A DNA stretch of 64,000 nt from Paenibacillus sp. G2S3 (GCF_030123105.1 NZ_CP126095.1:2294001-2358000); one strand, 5' to 3'. Numbered from the stretch's first letter, positions 51,598-61,165 are shown. Notes: generated by a model from the letters alone, not told the origin. Numbers and translations: made by a program.

Positions 51598-53388
51598 TTA
51601 TTTGGTCAACTGTTCCATTTGAGCGATAACATCTTCGAATACACTCATCGCTTCGCGAATCGGCTCAGGAGAAGACATGTCAACGCCAGCTTTAGACAGA
51701 ATATTAATAGAGTAGTCACTGCCGCCACTCTTCAGGAAGCCGAGGTAACGATCCACCGCCGGTTTGCCTTCTTCAAGGATTTGTTTGGCAAAGCTAGTCG
51801 CCGCTGAGAAGCCGGTTGCGTATTTGTAAACATAGAAGCTGTTATAAAAATGCGGAATCCGTGCCCATTCCATTTCGATATCCTGATCTACAACCATATC
51901 TTTACCGTAGTATTTAACATTCAGGTCGTAGTAGATGCTCGAAAGATCTTGCGGAGTAAGCGATTCGCCCTCTTCCACACGCTGATGAATGATTTTCTCA
52001 AATTCTGCGAACATCGTTTGCCGGAATATCGTAGTACGGAACTGATCTGCATAGTAGGTGAGCAGATACATTTTTTCCTTAGGATCTGTAGACTTTTTGA
52101 GTAAATAATCCATAAGAAGTGCCTCGTTAGTAGTAGAAGCAACCTCTGCTAGGAAAATCGTATATTGCGCATCCCGATAATTAAGAGCGTTATCCGAAAA
52201 ATACGAGTGTAATGCATGGCCCATCTCATGTGCCAGTGTAAACATACTGTTAAGATTATCATTATGGTTCAACAGTACGAACGGATGCGTGCCATATGGC
52301 CCCCAGCTGTAAGCCCCGGACCGTTTGTTCTCGTTCTCATACACATCGATCCATCCGTTGTCGTAGCCTTTTTGCAGCACATTCAGATAATCTTCACCGA
52401 GCGGTTTGAGACCCTCTTTAGTGATTTTCTTGGCTTCTTCATAGGTGATATCTAATTTATACTCATCAACAAGTGGTGCAAACAGATCATACATATGTAA
52501 CTCATCGACACCCAGCAGCTTCTGACGCAGTTTCATATAACGGTGCATCAATGGAAGGCTTTCGTGAATCGTATCAATCAAGTTGGTGTAAACCTCTTTA
52601 GGAATGTTATCACCATACAGTGACATTTCCATTACAGAAGGATATTTGCGAATACGTGAGTAAAACACATTTTTATTCACATTGGCGCTAAGCGTTGCTG
52701 CGATAGTATTTTTCTGCTTCCGGTAGGTATCGTAGACTGCCTTAAAAGCATTTCGGCGAACCTCACGGTCGTTACTTTCGAGAAACTTGATGTAGTTGCC
52801 ATGAGTGAGCTCAACTTCTTTGCCATCTTCATCTTTAATCTTAGGGAATTTCAGATCCGCATTGTTCAGCATACTGAAAATATTCTGAGGCGCTTGAGCT
52901 AAATTTCCTACCTGAGCTAGCAATGCTTCTTCAGTTTTAGAAAGCACATGGGCTTTTTCGCGTTTCATTTCAGTTAAGGTGAATTTATAAGCGGATAGAT
53001 TCGGATCAGCGATGAACTGGTCCAACTTCTCGACAGGCAACGCCAGAATTTCTGGGGTTACAAAAGATAAGGCTTCACCTGCTTCAATACCAAGCTTTTT
53101 CGCTTTGGAGGACAAAGCTTGATAGTCAGGATTAGCTGTGTCTTCATCTTGACGCATATGTGCATACACATAGAGTCGTTCAGTTAGGATGGACAGCTTG
53201 TCATCCAGCTCAAAACATTTTTTTAGAGCATCCGCGGAATCTAGTGTGCCCTGAAAATCAGCAGCTTTTTTGATTAGGGATTTAGACTCAGCAAATTCTG
53301 CATCCCAATCCTTCTGAGAAGCAAACACATCTTCAAGCTTCCAACGATTCTCAGCAGGTACTTCGCTTCTCTTCAATAATTGTTCCAT
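51598..53388 (-). CDS. pepF: Oligoendopeptidase F
   Basis: A 596-residue M3B metallopeptidase. The zinc-binding HEXXH is in TLAHEMGHALHS near residue 385, with the third ligand glutamate in FLAEVASTTNEA. The N-terminal helical lobe has SEVPAENRWKLEDVFAS. It cleaves 7-17-residue peptides in the cytoplasm. The open frame begins at 53514 with a hydrophobic, signal-like lead, but ATG 53388 follows TAGGAGGG by five bases and matches the normal length, so the extension is not accepted. It is not close to the small membrane-protein gene upstream. Confidence 0.94.
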   Translation of the reverse strand: MEQLLKRSEVPAENRWKLEDVFASQKDWDAEFAESKSLIKKAADFQGTLDSADALKKCFELDDKLSILTERLYVYAHMRQDEDTANPDYQALSSKAKKLGIEAGEALSFVTPEILALPVEKLDQFIADPNLSAYKFTLTEMKREKAHVLSKTEEALLAQVGNLAQAPQNIFSMLNNADLKFPKIKDEDGKEVELTHGNYIKFLESNDREVRRNAFKAVYDTYRKQKNTIAATLSANVNKNVFYSRIRKYPSVMEMSLYGDNIPKEVYTNLIDTIHESLPLMHRYMKLRQKLLGVDELHMYDLFAPLVDEYKLDITYEEAKKITKEGLKPLGEDYLNVLQKGYDNGWIDVYENENKRSGAYSWGPYGTHPFVLLNHNDNLNSMFTLAHEMGHALHSYFSDNALNYRDAQYTIFLAEVASTTNEALLMDYLLKKSTDPKEKMYLLTYYADQFRTTIFRQTMFAEFEKIIHQRVEEGESLTPQDLSSIYYDLNVKYYGKDMVVDQDIEMEWARIPHFYNSFYVYKYATGFSAATSFAKQILEEGKPAVDRYLGFLKSGGSDYSINILSKAGVDMSSPEPIREAMSVFEDVIAQMEQLTK

Positions 53389-53593
53389 AGAAACCCTCCT
53401 AGAATGATGAGATGTAGTAGGCATAATCTCCCTCGGCAATACTGTAGATGATAAATCACCCGGTAGCAAGCTGAGCACAAGTAGAAGAGGGATGGACTTT
53501 GATAAAATAGGCATAACGTCCTCCTCTTGAAAAGTAGAGTCAGCTTATTATGCCCTGTTAAGTCCTGATTATTAATATTTACTTGTATGGTAG

Positions 53594-53764
53594 TTATGCC
53601 AATAAGCTATAAATAACAAAGATGAAGGCAAACAGAATCATAATGACTGCAGTTAAGGCCATGCCCCGCTTAAACTGCGGCGGGACACGATCCTTGGTCA
53701 TAATTAGAACTGCGCCTAGACATAAGACTAGGACAACATAAATCGCGATATTTTCTGTATTCAT
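53594..53764 (-). CDS. Small two-helix membrane protein, 56 residues
   Basis: The frame runs from ATG 53764 to a TAA at 53594. Residues about 5-22 (NIAIYVVLVLCLGAVLIM) and about 34-55 form two membrane helices joined by a basic turn (TKDRVPPQFKRG), so both ends should lie outside or both inside. It begins six bases after the previous gene's stop, with AGG at a loose distance. It was too short for a standard frame listing. Function unknown. Confidence 0.65.
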   Translation of the reverse strand: MNTENIAIYVVLVLCLGAVLIMTKDRVPPQFKRGMALTAVIMILFAFIFVIYSLLA

Positions 53765-53770
53765 ATTCTG

Positions 53771-54004
53771 TTATACCTGTTTGAAAGCTGCGATAATATT
53801 TTTGTACTCTTCTTCATTATCTTTATAAGATTCTTTGTTGAATCGGTTGTTCACCCACTGCATCATAGCTGGACGACTAAGAAAAGTATGTGTTTCTTCT
53901 CCCCATTGATCGGAGATTTCGCGAAGTACGATATAACGTCCTTGAACTTCTACCGTCATCATATTCCATTTGTCTGTTTTGTATATTTCATGTTTTTTGA
54001 TCAT
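53771..54004 (-). CDS. Small soluble protein of unknown function
   Basis: A 77-residue protein. The frame reaches 54061, but ATG 54004 follows AGGGTGG by eight bases, giving MIKKHEIYKTDKWNMMTVEV. The middle part GRYIVLREISDQWGEET and a helical end are polar, so a small alpha/beta fold is likely. No family is recognised. It overlaps in operon fashion with the small membrane-protein gene, six bases apart, so the two may work together. It is divergent from the cold-shock gene. Confidence 0.65.
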   Translation of the reverse strand: MIKKHEIYKTDKWNMMTVEVQGRYIVLREISDQWGEETHTFLSRPAMMQWVNNRFNKESYKDNEEEYKNIIAAFKQV

Positions 54005-54103
54005 TATCATTACCACCCTGGCGATTTTTGGCTTTTGGCTCAATGATAACGCACTGGTCAAGGGAAAAGCAAATTAAATCACATATTTAAAGGTCCAGAA
54101 AGA

Positions 54104-54132
54104 TTGATTTGAGCAGAATGTTGCAGTATAAT
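54104..54132 (+). promoter_or_regulatory. Promoter of the cold-shock gene
   Basis: TTGATT (54104-54109), 17-base spacer, TATAAT (54127-54132). The predicted start near 54139 leaves a 40-nt leader containing a 14-bp palindrome. Confidence 0.8.
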
Positions 54133-54141
54133 ATAGTTATA

Positions 54142-54155
54142 CGCCATATATGGCG
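54142..54155 (+). promoter_or_regulatory. Palindrome in the cold-shock leader
   Basis: CGCCATATATGGCG is a perfect 14-bp palindrome just after the predicted transcription start and nine bases before the AGGAGG site. As RNA it could form a hairpin that melts or shifts with temperature, or act as an operator. Confidence 0.4.
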
Positions 54156-54178
54156 GTTATTTTTAGGAGGTTGTTTAA

Positions 54179-54376
54179 GTGAAAGGTACAGTAAAATGGT
54201 TTAACGCAGAAAAAGGTTATGGTTTTCTTCAAGTAGAAGGCGGCGAAGATGTATTCGTACACTTCTCAGCAATTCAAGGTGACGGATTCAAAACTTTGGA
54301 CGAAGGTCAAGAAGTAGAATTCGATATCACTGATGGTAATCGTGGACCGCAAGCTGAAAACGTAGTAAAATTATAA
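54179..54376 (+). CDS. Cold-shock protein, CspA/CspB family
   Basis: A 65-residue OB-fold protein that binds single-stranded RNA and DNA. RNP1 is [12 protein letters not shown]2 is VFVHFSAI, and the end [13 protein letters not shown] is typical. It acts as an RNA chaperone at low temperature and in rapid growth. The start is GTG, eight bases after TAGGAGG. It is a single gene with a good promoter and a terminator. The second helicase at the window end, cshA, is a functional partner in cold adaptation. Confidence 0.96.
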   Translation: MKGTVKWFNAEKGYGFLQVEGGEDVFVHFSAIQGDGFKTLDEGQEVEFDITDGNRGPQAENVVKL

Positions 54377-54458
54377 GTAACGGCAAAGACAGTTAAGCTG
54401 TCTGCTATAAATATATAATTTACTTGGCAAGCCCTTGCAAGAGTGGTTACCAACTATA

Positions 54459-54490
54459 GAACACAGTTCTTTCGGGAACTGTGTTTTTTT
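54459..54490 (+). terminator. Terminator of the cold-shock gene
   Basis: GAACACAGTTC (54459-54469) pairs with GAACTGTGTTT, TTTCG loop, followed by seven T. Confidence 0.85.
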
Positions 54491-54515
54491 ACGTCTAATA
54501 GGCGTTCACCTGGAT

Positions 54516-54561
54516 AAAAAAAGGTCTCCGCATTCCCAAGTGAAGGGATAGCAAAGACCTT
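54516..54561 (-). terminator. Terminator of the downstream MFS gene
   Basis: On the minus strand AGGTCT (54555-54560) pairs with AGACCT (54522-54527), with inner GC and CCC/GGG pairs, followed by seven T. It closes the MFS transcript. Confidence 0.75.
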
Positions 54562-54568
54562 TTCTATA

Positions 54569-55822
54569 TTATAGTGAAGCTTTTTTGTTCTTATTCTTGA
54601 AATAGCGTATTGAATCTCGATATGTATCCAATAAATGCTGTCCTAAAAAGCCTACAAAAGCAAGAAGGCTGAAGCCAACCGCTACCATATAAAAGATGAA
54701 GCGTCCAGCTTCCTGATAGATCATTCCACCAAATGTACCACTTAGCAGTCCAGCTGCACTTGACCAAACAACCGTGTAGATTGCAAGACCGGTTGCTCTG
54801 AGACGATCAGGAATAATCCGAGTGATATAACGGACACATGTTACAAAAAAGACGCCAAATGTCAGGCTATGCAAGGCTTGAATCGCGATTATAGAGCCTG
54901 GATGATCGGCGAGCGCCATTAGTAGAAAACGAAGGGCATACATGAGACTGGCTAAAACTAATAAGGGCAGTTCTTTAAATTTGTCGCCGTATTTGCCGAG
55001 TATAAATAATACAGGGATTTCACTTAGTGCTGAGGCAAGCAATGCCCAGCCGATCACTTCCTCACCAGCACCCAGGTTCTTTAAACTGATGGTGAGAAAA
55101 GCTTCGTTCATTCTATGGCCCAGTGCGAGTACAAAGACACATCCGAAGAACCACAGCACTTCTTTTCGCAAAAGGATATCTTTAAGCCCATGCTCTTTCT
55201 TGTCTGGTTTGGTAGTAACAGCTTTCTGATTGGGGAGCTCTAGCTCTGGAATAGGCTTTTTGACATCCTTTAGGCCAATTGTAATTAGAAGTGCGATTAT
55301 AATGATAATAATACATAAGGTAAGACTCCAAGTAGCACCTAAAGCTCTAAGCGCATAACCGACTGTTAGAGCAAAGAAAGAATAGCCTAATGAGCCAAAT
55401 ACACGAATGGTAATGAAATTCCGTCGGTGACGTTCTGCGATTTTAATGGCCATTGTATCAGCAAGCGGAAAAACAGGGTAATAGAAGAAGTAGAAAAAGG
55501 ACAAAATAAGCATTACGGAAGAAAATTCGGTCGCTCTAGCTAATAGAAGTCCGGTCACTAATTGCCCCGCGAGCAAAATAAACATGATTTTTCGAATGGT
55601 ACCTAGCTTATCGCTCATCATACTCCAGAAGAGATTGGATAGGATGGAAATGAGGGGACCGAGGGAATACAAGTAACCCACCTGAGAACTGCTAAACCCC
55701 AGATGTGTGTAAAATAAAGGAAAATAGGATACTACAAGAACGCTAGTGCCATAAATCGTAAATAGAAAGGAACGAAGCCAATTCTGATCACTGTAAGGGC
55801 TTCCGGTCCGTTTTGAAAACAT
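54569..55822 (-). CDS. MFS transporter, sugar/nucleoside-type
   Basis: A 417-residue, twelve-helix permease. GFSSSQVGYLYSLGPLISILSNLFWSMMSDKLG shows the usual first-loop motif, and the layout resembles the MFS_1_like/HcaT-LacY group rather than drug exporters. A charged loop (KKPIPELELPNQ) separates the two halves. The C-terminus is basic (YFKNKNKKAS). Substrate unknown; family members move sugars, nucleosides or phenylpropionate. It is divergent from the terpene synthase gene at 56009; the ATG follows GAGGAGTGC. A -10-like box is not clear. Confidence 0.85.
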   Translation of the reverse strand: MFSKRTGSPYSDQNWLRSFLFTIYGTSVLVVSYFPLFYTHLGFSSSQVGYLYSLGPLISILSNLFWSMMSDKLGTIRKIMFILLAGQLVTGLLLARATEFSSVMLILSFFYFFYYPVFPLADTMAIKIAERHRRNFITIRVFGSLGYSFFALTVGYALRALGATWSLTLCIIIIIIALLITIGLKDVKKPIPELELPNQKAVTTKPDKKEHGLKDILLRKEVLWFFGCVFVLALGHRMNEAFLTISLKNLGAGEEVIGWALLASALSEIPVLFILGKYGDKFKELPLLVLASLMYALRFLLMALADHPGSIIAIQALHSLTFGVFFVTCVRYITRIIPDRLRATGLAIYTVVWSSAAGLLSGTFGGMIYQEAGRFIFYMVAVGFSLLAFVGFLGQHLLDTYRDSIRYFKNKNKKASL

Positions 55823-56008
55823 GAAAGTGCACTCCTCTGAGATTGAAATATGGCTAGTATAGCATAAAGCAATGGAGGGTTATGTGTTTTATTCTTGAAT
55901 TGCGTTATTTCTGAATCTTTCATAATTTTACGAAAGTGATTTTGTTGTTTGTACAAATACGTCTGATCATATTATAATAAGTGGTGATTTGGATAAGGAG
56001 ACAACAAT

Positions 56009-57106
56009 GTGGAGGCACTATCATTGAGTGAATTAGAGCAAGGCCGTTACCTTAGCCCGCGTGGCCCTATTGGGCTTATGAACAGGGTCTATAAGTACGT
56101 GCTGCCTGAAGTGAGAGAAAGTCTGCACTTCTGGCGCCAAGATGCGAATGGGATTCCCGATCCCGAGCTCCGGAAGCAAGCACTTGCCAGCATTGAAACA
56201 AAGGAGTTTCATTGCATAGGTGGAGGTATTTATGCCGCCGGCAATTTATCGATGAGACATATACTTATTCCGCTTATTGTTGCTTATCAAACTATCAGTG
56301 ATTATCTAGATAACTTATGTGATCGCAGCACTTCGCTTGATCCTGCAGATTTCAGGCTGCTGCATCAATCTATGCTGGATGCCATTGATCCAAACGCTGA
56401 ACCTGTCAACTATTATGCGCTTCGCGATGAACAGAATGACGGCGGGTACTTGTATAGGCTAGTTCGAAAATGCCAGGAGATGATCTCTTTGCTGCCAGGT
56501 TATTCCGCTGCTGCAGCGGAGATTCGTGACTTGGCTGTGCTGTATACAGATTTGCAGGTATATAAGCATATCCGCCCGGAACTCAGGGAAACAGCCCTGA
56601 AGGAATGGTGGGAGCAGCAGGGTAGCCGTGCTCCGCATCTGCACTGGAACGAGTTTGCGGCTGCGACGGGCTCTACTTTAGGCGTATTCATGCTTTTTCT
56701 ATCCGCATGTGATCCGAAGCTAAGTAAGTCTTCTTCGGAATCGATTCGAGCTGCATACTTTCCACATGTGTGTGGATTGCACATTATGCTGGATTATTTG
56801 ATTGATCAGGAAGAGGACCGAGCAGGCGGCGATCTTAATTTCTGCAATTATTATGACGACACGGATACCATGTTAAGTCGGATCGCTTCCATGGTTGAGT
56901 GGGCCCGTAAGGATGTACGTGAACTTCCGGAATCATCTATGCATCGTATGGTGATTGAGGGATTGCTGGCACTTTATTTATCTGATCCGAAAGTTAGCGA
57001 ACAGCGGGAAGTTCGCACTGTGTCTAAAAGCCTGATGAGAGGAAGTCCGCTTACAAGGCTGTTCTTCTTCGCTAATAGCCGCTGGATACGCAATCGTTTT
57101 TTGTAA
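56009..57106 (+). CDS. ytpB: Tetraprenyl-beta-curcumene synthase (YtpB family, DUF2600)
   Basis: A 365-residue enzyme. The aspartate-rich motif is SDYLDNLCDR near residue 100, with further metal residues in YTDLQVYKHIRPE and the strongly conserved DYLIDQEEDRAGGDLNFCNYYDD. This is the YtpB (DUF2600) family, which turns C35 prenyl diphosphate into tetraprenyl-beta-curcumene, the precursor of sesquarterpenes in spores. The GTG start has AAGGAG eight bases upstream; ATG 56007 is out of frame. No squalene-hopene cyclase gene is nearby. The next gene, a phosphofructokinase, starts 66 bp downstream. Confidence 0.93.
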   Translation: MEALSLSELEQGRYLSPRGPIGLMNRVYKYVLPEVRESLHFWRQDANGIPDPELRKQALASIETKEFHCIGGGIYAAGNLSMRHILIPLIVAYQTISDYLDNLCDRSTSLDPADFRLLHQSMLDAIDPNAEPVNYYALRDEQNDGGYLYRLVRKCQEMISLLPGYSAAAAEIRDLAVLYTDLQVYKHIRPELRETALKEWWEQQGSRAPHLHWNEFAAATGSTLGVFMLFLSACDPKLSKSSSESIRAAYFPHVCGLHIMLDYLIDQEEDRAGGDLNFCNYYDDTDTMLSRIASMVEWARKDVRELPESSMHRMVIEGLLALYLSDPKVSEQREVRTVSKSLMRGSPLTRLFFFANSRWIRNRFL

Positions 57107-57172
57107 CAATGCTGCGAAGCTTCACCTATACAACGGATGGGGCATTGCACAACTTTAAGGAGGAACAACAGA

Positions 57173-58144
57173 ATGTCAAAAATCAAAAAAATTGCAGTAC
57201 TGACTAGTGGTGGAGATTCACAAGGTATGAACGCCGCTGTTCGTGCGGTTGTAAGAAGTGCACTTTATTACGGTATTGAAGTTTTTGGTGTGCAACGTGG
57301 ATATCAAGGACTTTTGAATCGCGACATCTTCCCAATGGATCTACGTAGTGTCGGCGACATTATCCAACGCGGGGGCACAATTCTGCAGTCAGCAAGATGT
57401 CTGGAGTTCACTAAGCCAGAAGGCCAACAAAAGGGCGCAGATATCCTTAATGAAATGGGCATCGATGGCCTAGTTGTTATAGGTGGAGATGGTTCTTATA
57501 AAGGTGCTAATAAACTAAGTAAACTGGGTATTAAGACGATGGCTCTGCCGGGAACTATTGATAATGATATTTCCTATACGGACTACACCATTGGATTTGA
57601 TACAGCGGTTGGTGTCGTTGTAGATGCCATTAACAAGCTGCGTGACACAATGTCCTCCCATGAACGCTCTTCAATTGTAGAAGTTATGGGTCGTCACTGT
57701 GGAGATATCGCACTGCATGCAGGTCTGGCTTCTGGAGCAGAAACAATTCTTGTACCAGAAATGCCATATGACTTGAATGAAGTTGCGGATCGGATGCGCG
57801 ACAACTTTGTCAGAGGTAAACGTCACAGTATCGTCATCGTTGCTGAAGGTGTAGGTAAAGGCGAAGACGTGGCCCAAGCCCTGAAAGACCGTCATGCTTC
57901 TTTGGATGCACGTGTTACTGTGCTTGGACATATTCAGCGTGGAGGAACACCAACCCCTGGAGACCGGAACCTAGCTAGCCGTCTTGGTGATTTTGCCGTT
58001 CGTAAATTAATTGAAGGTGAGTCTGATAAAGGTTGCGGAATCATCAAGGGAGAACTGACCCTTACAGATATCGATCTAGTAGTGAATACAAAGAAGGATT
58101 TTGATGTGGAGTTGTACGAGCTTGCATCCCGTCTTTCTCAATAA
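57173..58144 (+). CDS. pfkA: 6-phosphofructokinase
   Basis: A 323-residue ATP-dependent enzyme phosphorylating fructose 6-phosphate. Family features: VLTSGGDSQGMNAAVRAVV at the N-terminus (glycine-rich ATP site), VVIGGDGSYKGA, LPGTIDNDI, MGRHCGDIALHAG and GHIQRGGTPTPGDR. The first frame runs from 57137, but ATG 57173 follows AAGGAGG at the correct spacing. B. subtilis PfkA is very similar; here the gene is not next to accA, accD or pyk, so it may be a second copy. A bidirectional terminator closes it. Confidence 0.93.
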   Translation: MSKIKKIAVLTSGGDSQGMNAAVRAVVRSALYYGIEVFGVQRGYQGLLNRDIFPMDLRSVGDIIQRGGTILQSARCLEFTKPEGQQKGADILNEMGIDGLVVIGGDGSYKGANKLSKLGIKTMALPGTIDNDISYTDYTIGFDTAVGVVVDAINKLRDTMSSHERSSIVEVMGRHCGDIALHAGLASGAETILVPEMPYDLNEVADRMRDNFVRGKRHSIVIVAEGVGKGEDVAQALKDRHASLDARVTVLGHIQRGGTPTPGDRNLASRLGDFAVRKLIEGESDKGCGIIKGELTLTDIDLVVNTKKDFDVELYELASRLSQ

Positions 58145-58154
58145 TTAGCTACAC

Positions 58155-58198
58155 AAAAAAAGGAACAGCTGCGAATTTCGCACTGTTCCTTTTTTTTG
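58155..58198. terminator. Bidirectional terminator
   Basis: AAAAAAAGGAACAG pairs with CTGTTCCTTTTTTT, flanked by an inner GCGAATTTCGC hairpin. It ends both pfkA and the convergent MATE gene. Confidence 0.88.
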
Positions 58199-58212
58199 TT
58201 TGTTTTTGATTA

Positions 58213-59586
58213 TTAATGGAGTACTTGAGTGTCTGTATATTGTGTAGCATAACGGCGTTGAACTTTTACAAGTCGAGTCAAGAGCAGTGTGGCACCAATG
58301 GCAAGGCCGGTGATCAGGCCAATCCAATAACCATATGCCCCTAGATCCGTGTAAGTAGCAATTACATAGCCGGTAGGAAGCCCTATAACCCAATAAGCAA
58401 TAAAACAAATAATGAAGGCTGGGTTAACATCCTTATATCCACGAAGCGCCCCTTGTGTAGGTGTGGCAATCGCATCGGAGATCTGGAAAAAGATCGCGTA
58501 GATTAAGAAATGCTGGATTAATGAAATGACATCAGGCTCATCAGTGTATAAACCAGCTACAAGGTGGCCAGCAAATAAGAGTAGGAGTGCTGTTGCCAGA
58601 GAGAGAATAGTCGCTAGTCCAATTCCCATAGTGGCATATTGACGGGCATCCTTTTGTCTACCAGATCCAGTCTCGAAGCCGACAAGAATAGTAAGGCTCA
58701 TACAGATACTGAGCGGAATCATATATAACGTAGTTGCAAAATTAATGGCAGCTTGATGAGCTGCAATCGTTACGGTGTCGAACCGACTCATCAACAAGGT
58801 TACAGCAGAAAAGACTGCAGTTTCAAAAAAAATCGAGAAGCCAATAGGTACACCGATCTTCAGTAGGTCTTTGAAGCTTTTTAGTGATATAAAGTAGAAT
58901 TTTCGGAAGATTCTAAGGCTTGCAAAGGGTTCAGCTCGATAAATGAACAGCAGGGCAACGGAAAAGATTACCCAGTAGGTGATGGCGGATGCCACCCCAG
59001 CGCCAACACCACCAAGTCGAGGAAATCCGAATTTCCCGAAGATCAGCAAGTAGTTCAAGCCAACATTCACGGGTAGGGCTATTAATGTAATCAACATGGA
59101 TACGCGCGTTTGCCCAAGAGCATCTATACAACTACGAAGAACCGTATATCCAAACAGCGGGATAATTCCGAAGGAGATCGCACTAAGGAAACGAAATGCA
59201 ACATCTCTTACAGTCGGCTCCAAATTCATAAAATTAAGGATAGGTGACAAGGCGAGGCTGCCGATTAGTAAGACAATTACAGAGACGATCAGTGATAACC
59301 AGATTCCCTGCGTGACTTGATAGGCTACATCCTTTTCTTTTTTGCTTCCAATGAGCTGAGAGACGATGGGGGTAATTCCCATAAGAATACCACTTAAGCC
59401 CGTTTGAATGGGAATCCAGAGACTGGTTCCTATCGCCACGCCTGCCAGATCGGCTGTTCCAAATTTACCTGACATGTTTGTATCAAAGAAGGTTATCGCC
59501 GATAAAGCAATTTGTGTAACTAGAATTGGAAATAAAATATGAAAAAATTGTCCTGCTTTTTGTTTTAAAGTGGTGGTTTGTATCAT
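58213..59586 (-). CDS. MATE family efflux transporter
   Basis: A 457-residue twelve-helix protein of the MATE fold (NorM/DinF/YoeA). The paired N- and C-terminal halves each have the signature region: [19 protein letters not shown] with [12 protein letters not shown] in the first, and [20 protein letters not shown] in the second. It couples Na+ or H+ to export cationic drugs. The frame starts at 59601, but ATG 59586 follows GAGG at nine bases, while the upstream ATG has no ribosome site. Transcribed toward pfkA. A terminator upstream ends the DUF4015 gene. Confidence 0.87.
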   Translation of the reverse strand: MIQTTTLKQKAGQFFHILFPILVTQIALSAITFFDTNMSGKFGTADLAGVAIGTSLWIPIQTGLSGILMGITPIVSQLIGSKKEKDVAYQVTQGIWLSLIVSVIVLLIGSLALSPILNFMNLEPTVRDVAFRFLSAISFGIIPLFGYTVLRSCIDALGQTRVSMLITLIALPVNVGLNYLLIFGKFGFPRLGGVGAGVASAITYWVIFSVALLFIYRAEPFASLRIFRKFYFISLKSFKDLLKIGVPIGFSIFFETAVFSAVTLLMSRFDTVTIAAHQAAINFATTLYMIPLSICMSLTILVGFETGSGRQKDARQYATMGIGLATILSLATALLLLFAGHLVAGLYTDEPDVISLIQHFLIYAIFFQISDAIATPTQGALRGYKDVNPAFIICFIAYWVIGLPTGYVIATYTDLGAYGYWIGLITGLAIGATLLLTRLVKVQRRYATQYTDTQVLH

Positions 59587-59649
59587 AGTTCTTTGCCTCA
59601 TTCTTTATTGGTTTTAAATGATCATAGTAAAAGTTCCTTTTTTCTCCAT

Positions 59650-59672
59650 TAAAAAACCCGGCAGACGCCGGG
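59650..59672 (-). terminator. Terminator of the DUF4015 gene
   Basis: On the minus strand CCCGGC-GTCT-GCCGGG is followed by TTTTTT (59651-59656). It separates the glycoside hydrolase-like gene from the MATE gene. Confidence 0.85.
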
Positions 59673-59726
59673 CCTTTATGGTGTATTATACCTGATTTCA
59701 ATTATAAATAATAAGGGCTGTATACA

Positions 59727-60935
59727 TTATTTCTCATAATCGACATCGGAGGTATAGCGGTTATTGGCGTTCCAGAGTAGGAACTCCTCCACATTTTCAT
59801 CTTTTAAAGCGCGAATTTGATCTTCCACCTGTTTTTTGCCGTATTTAATATAATGACCTTTTCCGAGCCAGCTTGCTGTAAAGTCTTGAATCCAAGGACG
59901 AATAACGGGTTTGTAGCTGCCCAGAGGATCAAGCTTCTTATGAGTATCAACCATGGAGCCTTTAATGGTAGCATACGGATCTAAGTCAGGCTCTTTTACT
60001 CCAAACCATCCTGTTGAATAATGACTTGGATAAACCATCGGACTGATGACATCCACATTCTTGGATATTTTAACAAAGTCTTGTCCTATACCCTCAGCAG
60101 GGGCAGATGCTGCATATCCAAAAATATCTACGGATACACGAACACCCAGTGGAGCAAGCTCTGCTTTGGCGTATTTCACAAAATTAGAAATGATATCTAC
60201 GCGAGAATCGCTGGTTTTGGTGTATTTAAGTGTATCTGCACGTTTTTCGAATCCTTCTGGAAAGCGCACATAGTCGAATTGAATTTCTTTAAAGCCGAGT
60301 TTGACAGCTTCTTTAGCAATATCGACATTGTATTTCCAGACATCTTCATTATAAGGATTAACAAAGCTATCGCCGCCTTTATTCTTCCATACTGTGCCGT
60401 CTGCATTAATAAAGGATAATTGCGGATTCTTTTTGGCGAGTATAGAGTCTTTAAAGACAACAATTCGAGCAATAGGATAAACATCATGTTTTTTCAATCT
60501 TTCCATAAGCTTGTTGATGTCCCCAATAAATGGCTGCGGATTACCGAGTTTCTGAAGTTCAGGATTATCGGTTTTATACGTGATGTAACCTGCATCATCC
60601 TTAATGTCGATGACCATAGAATTTAATTCCGTCTGATCAAGTAAAGAAAGAAGCTTTTCCATTCGTTCTCCACCGGCACTGTATGCGGTAACATAGATGC
60701 CTTTTACTTTTGGTGCATCCGGCTGAGGATCTGCGTGTAGCATACTTTGTGAGTCGTTTGTCTCTGTTGTAGCATTTGGAGCTGGAGTTGTAACATTTGA
60801 ATTATTGTTTTGTGTAGCGATGATGGGGGGATTCATGGCGGACTTCAATGCGATTGCCACTTCAGCGTCATGTTGATTCTGTTGCACGCCTACACTTCCC
60901 AAGGCCATCATCAGTAGAGCCCAGGTGATGTTCAT
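59727..60935 (-). CDS. Putative glycoside hydrolase, DUF4015
   Basis: A 402-residue secreted or anchored protein. A short hydrophobic lead (MNITWALLMMALGS) is followed by a Thr/Asn-rich linker (about 45-65) and a TIM-barrel domain of the DUF4015 family: KGIYVTAYSAGGERM, VIDIKDDAGYITY, FKEIQFDYVRFPEG with the likely acidic centre, VSVDIFGYAASA, DVISPMVYPSHY and RPWIQDF. It may cut a wall or extracellular polysaccharide. The ATG follows AGGGAGAG. The signal peptide lacks an obvious AXA site, so it may stay anchored. The substrate is not known. Confidence 0.85.
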   Translation of the reverse strand: MNITWALLMMALGSVGVQQNQHDAEVAIALKSAMNPPIIATQNNNSNVTTPAPNATTETNDSQSMLHADPQPDAPKVKGIYVTAYSAGGERMEKLLSLLDQTELNSMVIDIKDDAGYITYKTDNPELQKLGNPQPFIGDINKLMERLKKHDVYPIARIVVFKDSILAKKNPQLSFINADGTVWKNKGGDSFVNPYNEDVWKYNVDIAKEAVKLGFKEIQFDYVRFPEGFEKRADTLKYTKTSDSRVDIISNFVKYAKAELAPLGVRVSVDIFGYAASAPAEGIGQDFVKISKNVDVISPMVYPSHYSTGWFGVKEPDLDPYATIKGSMVDTHKKLDPLGSYKPVIRPWIQDFTASWLGKGHYIKYGKKQVEDQIRALKDENVEEFLLWNANNRYTSDVDYEK

Positions 60936-61098
60936 TCGTATTCTCTCCCTTTATGTACATTTCCTAAATTATATAGGAACGTTTGCTCCAAAAAAGAACA
61001 GTGTTGTAACAATGTTGTCTCAGAAGGAGTCTGAAAAACGATCCTTGTTGTTTATAACCGGGACGCACAATTTCTAAACGTTTTGTTAAAAAGTAAAT

Positions 61099-61137
61099 GC
61101 CGCCTCAAATCGGCAACATGGCCGAACTTAAGGCGGC
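61099..61137 (-). terminator. Hairpin after the small gene at 61166
   Basis: GCCGCCT pairs with AGGCGGC, with inner CGGC/GCCG pairs. Its minus-strand tail is ATTTACTTTTT, a weak T-run. It probably ends the small minus-strand gene. Confidence 0.6.
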
Positions 61138-61165
61138 AACTATCAAGACTTCTCTTGCGGCTTAC

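Noticed and set aside
53389..53514. N-terminal extension of pepF resembling a signal peptide
   Set aside because: A strong TAGGAGGG site and a family-typical start lie at 53388; oligoendopeptidase F is cytoplasmic.
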